A model generated the notes under the pieces. The model was given only the letters and a program-made list of their open reading frames with translations. It ran no database searches and was not told the origin of the DNA. Shown here piece after piece: positions 4,985 through 5,829 of a stretch of DNA of 5,829 bases (positions are counted from its first letter, which is position 1; each line of letters begins with the position of its first letter). A program made the translations under genes and the position numbers. The DNA is from Methanosarcina sp. (GTDB taxonomy: Archaea > Halobacteriota > Methanosarcinia > Methanosarcinales > Methanosarcinaceae), in NCBI GenBank assembly GCA_013331265.1, contig DUGS01000157.1, forward strand, positions 1 through 5,829, read 5' to 3'.

Positions 4985-5829
4985 TCATATAAGTCGAATA
5001 AACCTGTTTGGATTGTTATCTATTTCCTTGGCAGTTCTTATAAACAGGGTTGCAATCTGGCTTTCTTTGTTTCCTGCTACGAATTTTCCTGTGGAACGTT
5101 CATACACTCCCAATGTGCCATGCAAAGTATCATAGTATTTTTCCACACCTACTTGCTCATTGATCAGTGCTACCGCCATATCAACATACTGTTGTTTCCC
5201 AGCAAGATCAGCCGGATTTCCGCTTAAACCAAATTCCTTTCCATGTTTTGTAAAATGATAATCCAGATTCGCAGCTGACCCTAGTTTTCCAGATGACCAA
5301 ACCCCAGTGTACGTATTTTCCACTAATGTTCTGACTTTGTTGAGGTCTACACCTTTATCGAAAAGTTTTATTAGGGTATCGACCGAAACGCTGTGAGCAG
5401 TATGCAAGGCGGTAGCAGCATCATCACACAGGGAATCCATTACCTTTAATGCAGTGTAGGGTGGGATATCATCGAGAACTTTACTTAGTACTTTGCAGAT
5501 TTCAACGATTTTTGTGGGATATTTAGAAAAAAAGAGACTGACAGCCACTCCTGTCTTCACCCCATCCCCTATACCTGAGAAAGCTCCTGCGGCATTCAGA
5601 GCAGCGCCCAGTTCGTCACCATTAATTAGGGCCTGAACTGCGTCTCGTGCATCAGCTACAGCTCCAGCAACCGGAACCAGTGAAAAGCCGATCCAGCCTA
5701 CAAGGTAGTATGCAGAAGAAGCAATCTCACTGTCAACAAACCCGGCAAGGCTCCCACCTTTGATACCGCATTCCCCGAAGACTGCGCCAAGAACGATTGA
5801 ACGACCTATCTCAAGGGTGCTCTCAAGGG
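4985..5829 (-). CDS. C-terminal part of a polymorphic toxin, pre-toxin plus colicin D-like nuclease tip (cassette A)
   Basis: The frame is open to the window edge and gives 280 aa; the N-terminus lies outside. GTG 5560 is an internal codon, since homology to cassettes C and E begins well upstream of it. Residues about 4-110 are the hydrophobic pre-toxin domain (LEIGRSIVLGAVFGEC; YLVGWIGFSLVPVAGAVADA; TGVAVSLFFSKYP). Residues about 110-185 are helical. Residues about 186-280 are the toxin tip, with YHFTKHGKEFG (190-200, H191, K194, H195), a Tyr-rich middle and a TLFIR strand (260-264). An HxxKHGxEFG motif followed by a late T-x-F strand is typical of colicin D-like members of the BECR RNase group, so RNA or tRNA cleavage is plausible. 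By analogy with cassette C, the missing part should hold VWA and Asp-repeat surface modules. The next gene, 10 bases downstream, would protect the producer. Confidence 0.75.
   Translation of the reverse strand, partial: LESTLEIGRSIVLGAVFGECGIKGGSLAGFVDSEIASSAYYLVGWIGFSLVPVAGAVADARDAVQALINGDELGAALNAAGAFSGIGDGVKTGVAVSLFFSKYPTKIVEICKVLSKVLDDIPPYTALKVMDSLCDDAATALHTAHSVSVDTLIKLFDKGVDLNKVRTLVENTYTGVWSSGKLGSAANLDYHFTKHGKEFGLSGNPADLAGKQQYVDMAVALINEQVGVEKYYDTLHGTLGVYERSTGKFVAGNKESQIATLFIRTAKEIDNNPNRFIRLI
5764..5819 (-). repeat. DNA repeat of the pre-toxin start, copy in cassette A
   Basis: This is the partner of 42-97, with 49 of 56 bases identical. Here it lies within an intact reading frame. Cassette C encodes the same residues near 2288-2240 but is much more diverged in DNA, so A and E are the closer relatives. 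Confidence 0.75.

Overview
The window looks archaeal, most likely from a Methanosarcina-like methanogen. This is inferred from the AGGTGA/GGTGA ribosome sites, the AT-rich coding style, and a cell-surface protein built from a von Willebrand A (VWA) domain followed by Asp-rich thrombospondin type 3 repeats, a common design in that group. I could not run a search to confirm the organism. Every gene I can support lies on the minus strand, so the locus reads from 5829 down to 1.

The content is an array of toxin/immunity cassettes of the polymorphic-toxin type. Cassette A (5829-4324) has the tail of a large protein that starts outside the window: a hydrophobic pre-toxin domain and a C-terminal nuclease-like domain with an HFTKHGKEFG motif, followed by a 216-aa presumptive immunity gene. 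Cassette B (4266-3182) has a pre-toxin remnant with no start codon, a different nuclease-like tip (WTHIKNEH ... TAYP), and a 155-aa presumptive immunity gene overlapping it by 4 nt. Cassette C (2900-965) has the last part of a VWA domain, five Asp-rich repeats, the pre-toxin domain, an EndoU-like tip (HIIGRH ... SFFP ... AFP) and a 163-aa presumptive immunity gene one base downstream. Cassette D (955-309) has only 27 codons of a toxin 3' end, whose TGA overlaps the ATG of a 187-aa presumptive immunity gene. Fragment E (135-19) is a scrap of the beginning of the pre-toxin domain.

The pre-toxin domain is recognisable in A, B, C and E, while the toxin tips and partner genes differ completely. 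The cassettes are cut at different points on their 5' side (VWA, late pre-toxin, last toxin codons). This fits repeated capture of toxin tips by recombination through the shared module, leaving displaced and mostly silent toxin ends whose immunity genes stay intact. Only A can be part of a full-length exported protein, and its 5' end is not visible.

Between cassettes lie two copies of a roughly 70-bp element that folds into an 11-bp hairpin followed by a U-run on the minus strand (167-214 and 2920-2961), and an imperfect 31-bp inverted repeat around a 65-base centre (2998-3124). No tRNA, rRNA, CRISPR array or transposase gene was seen.
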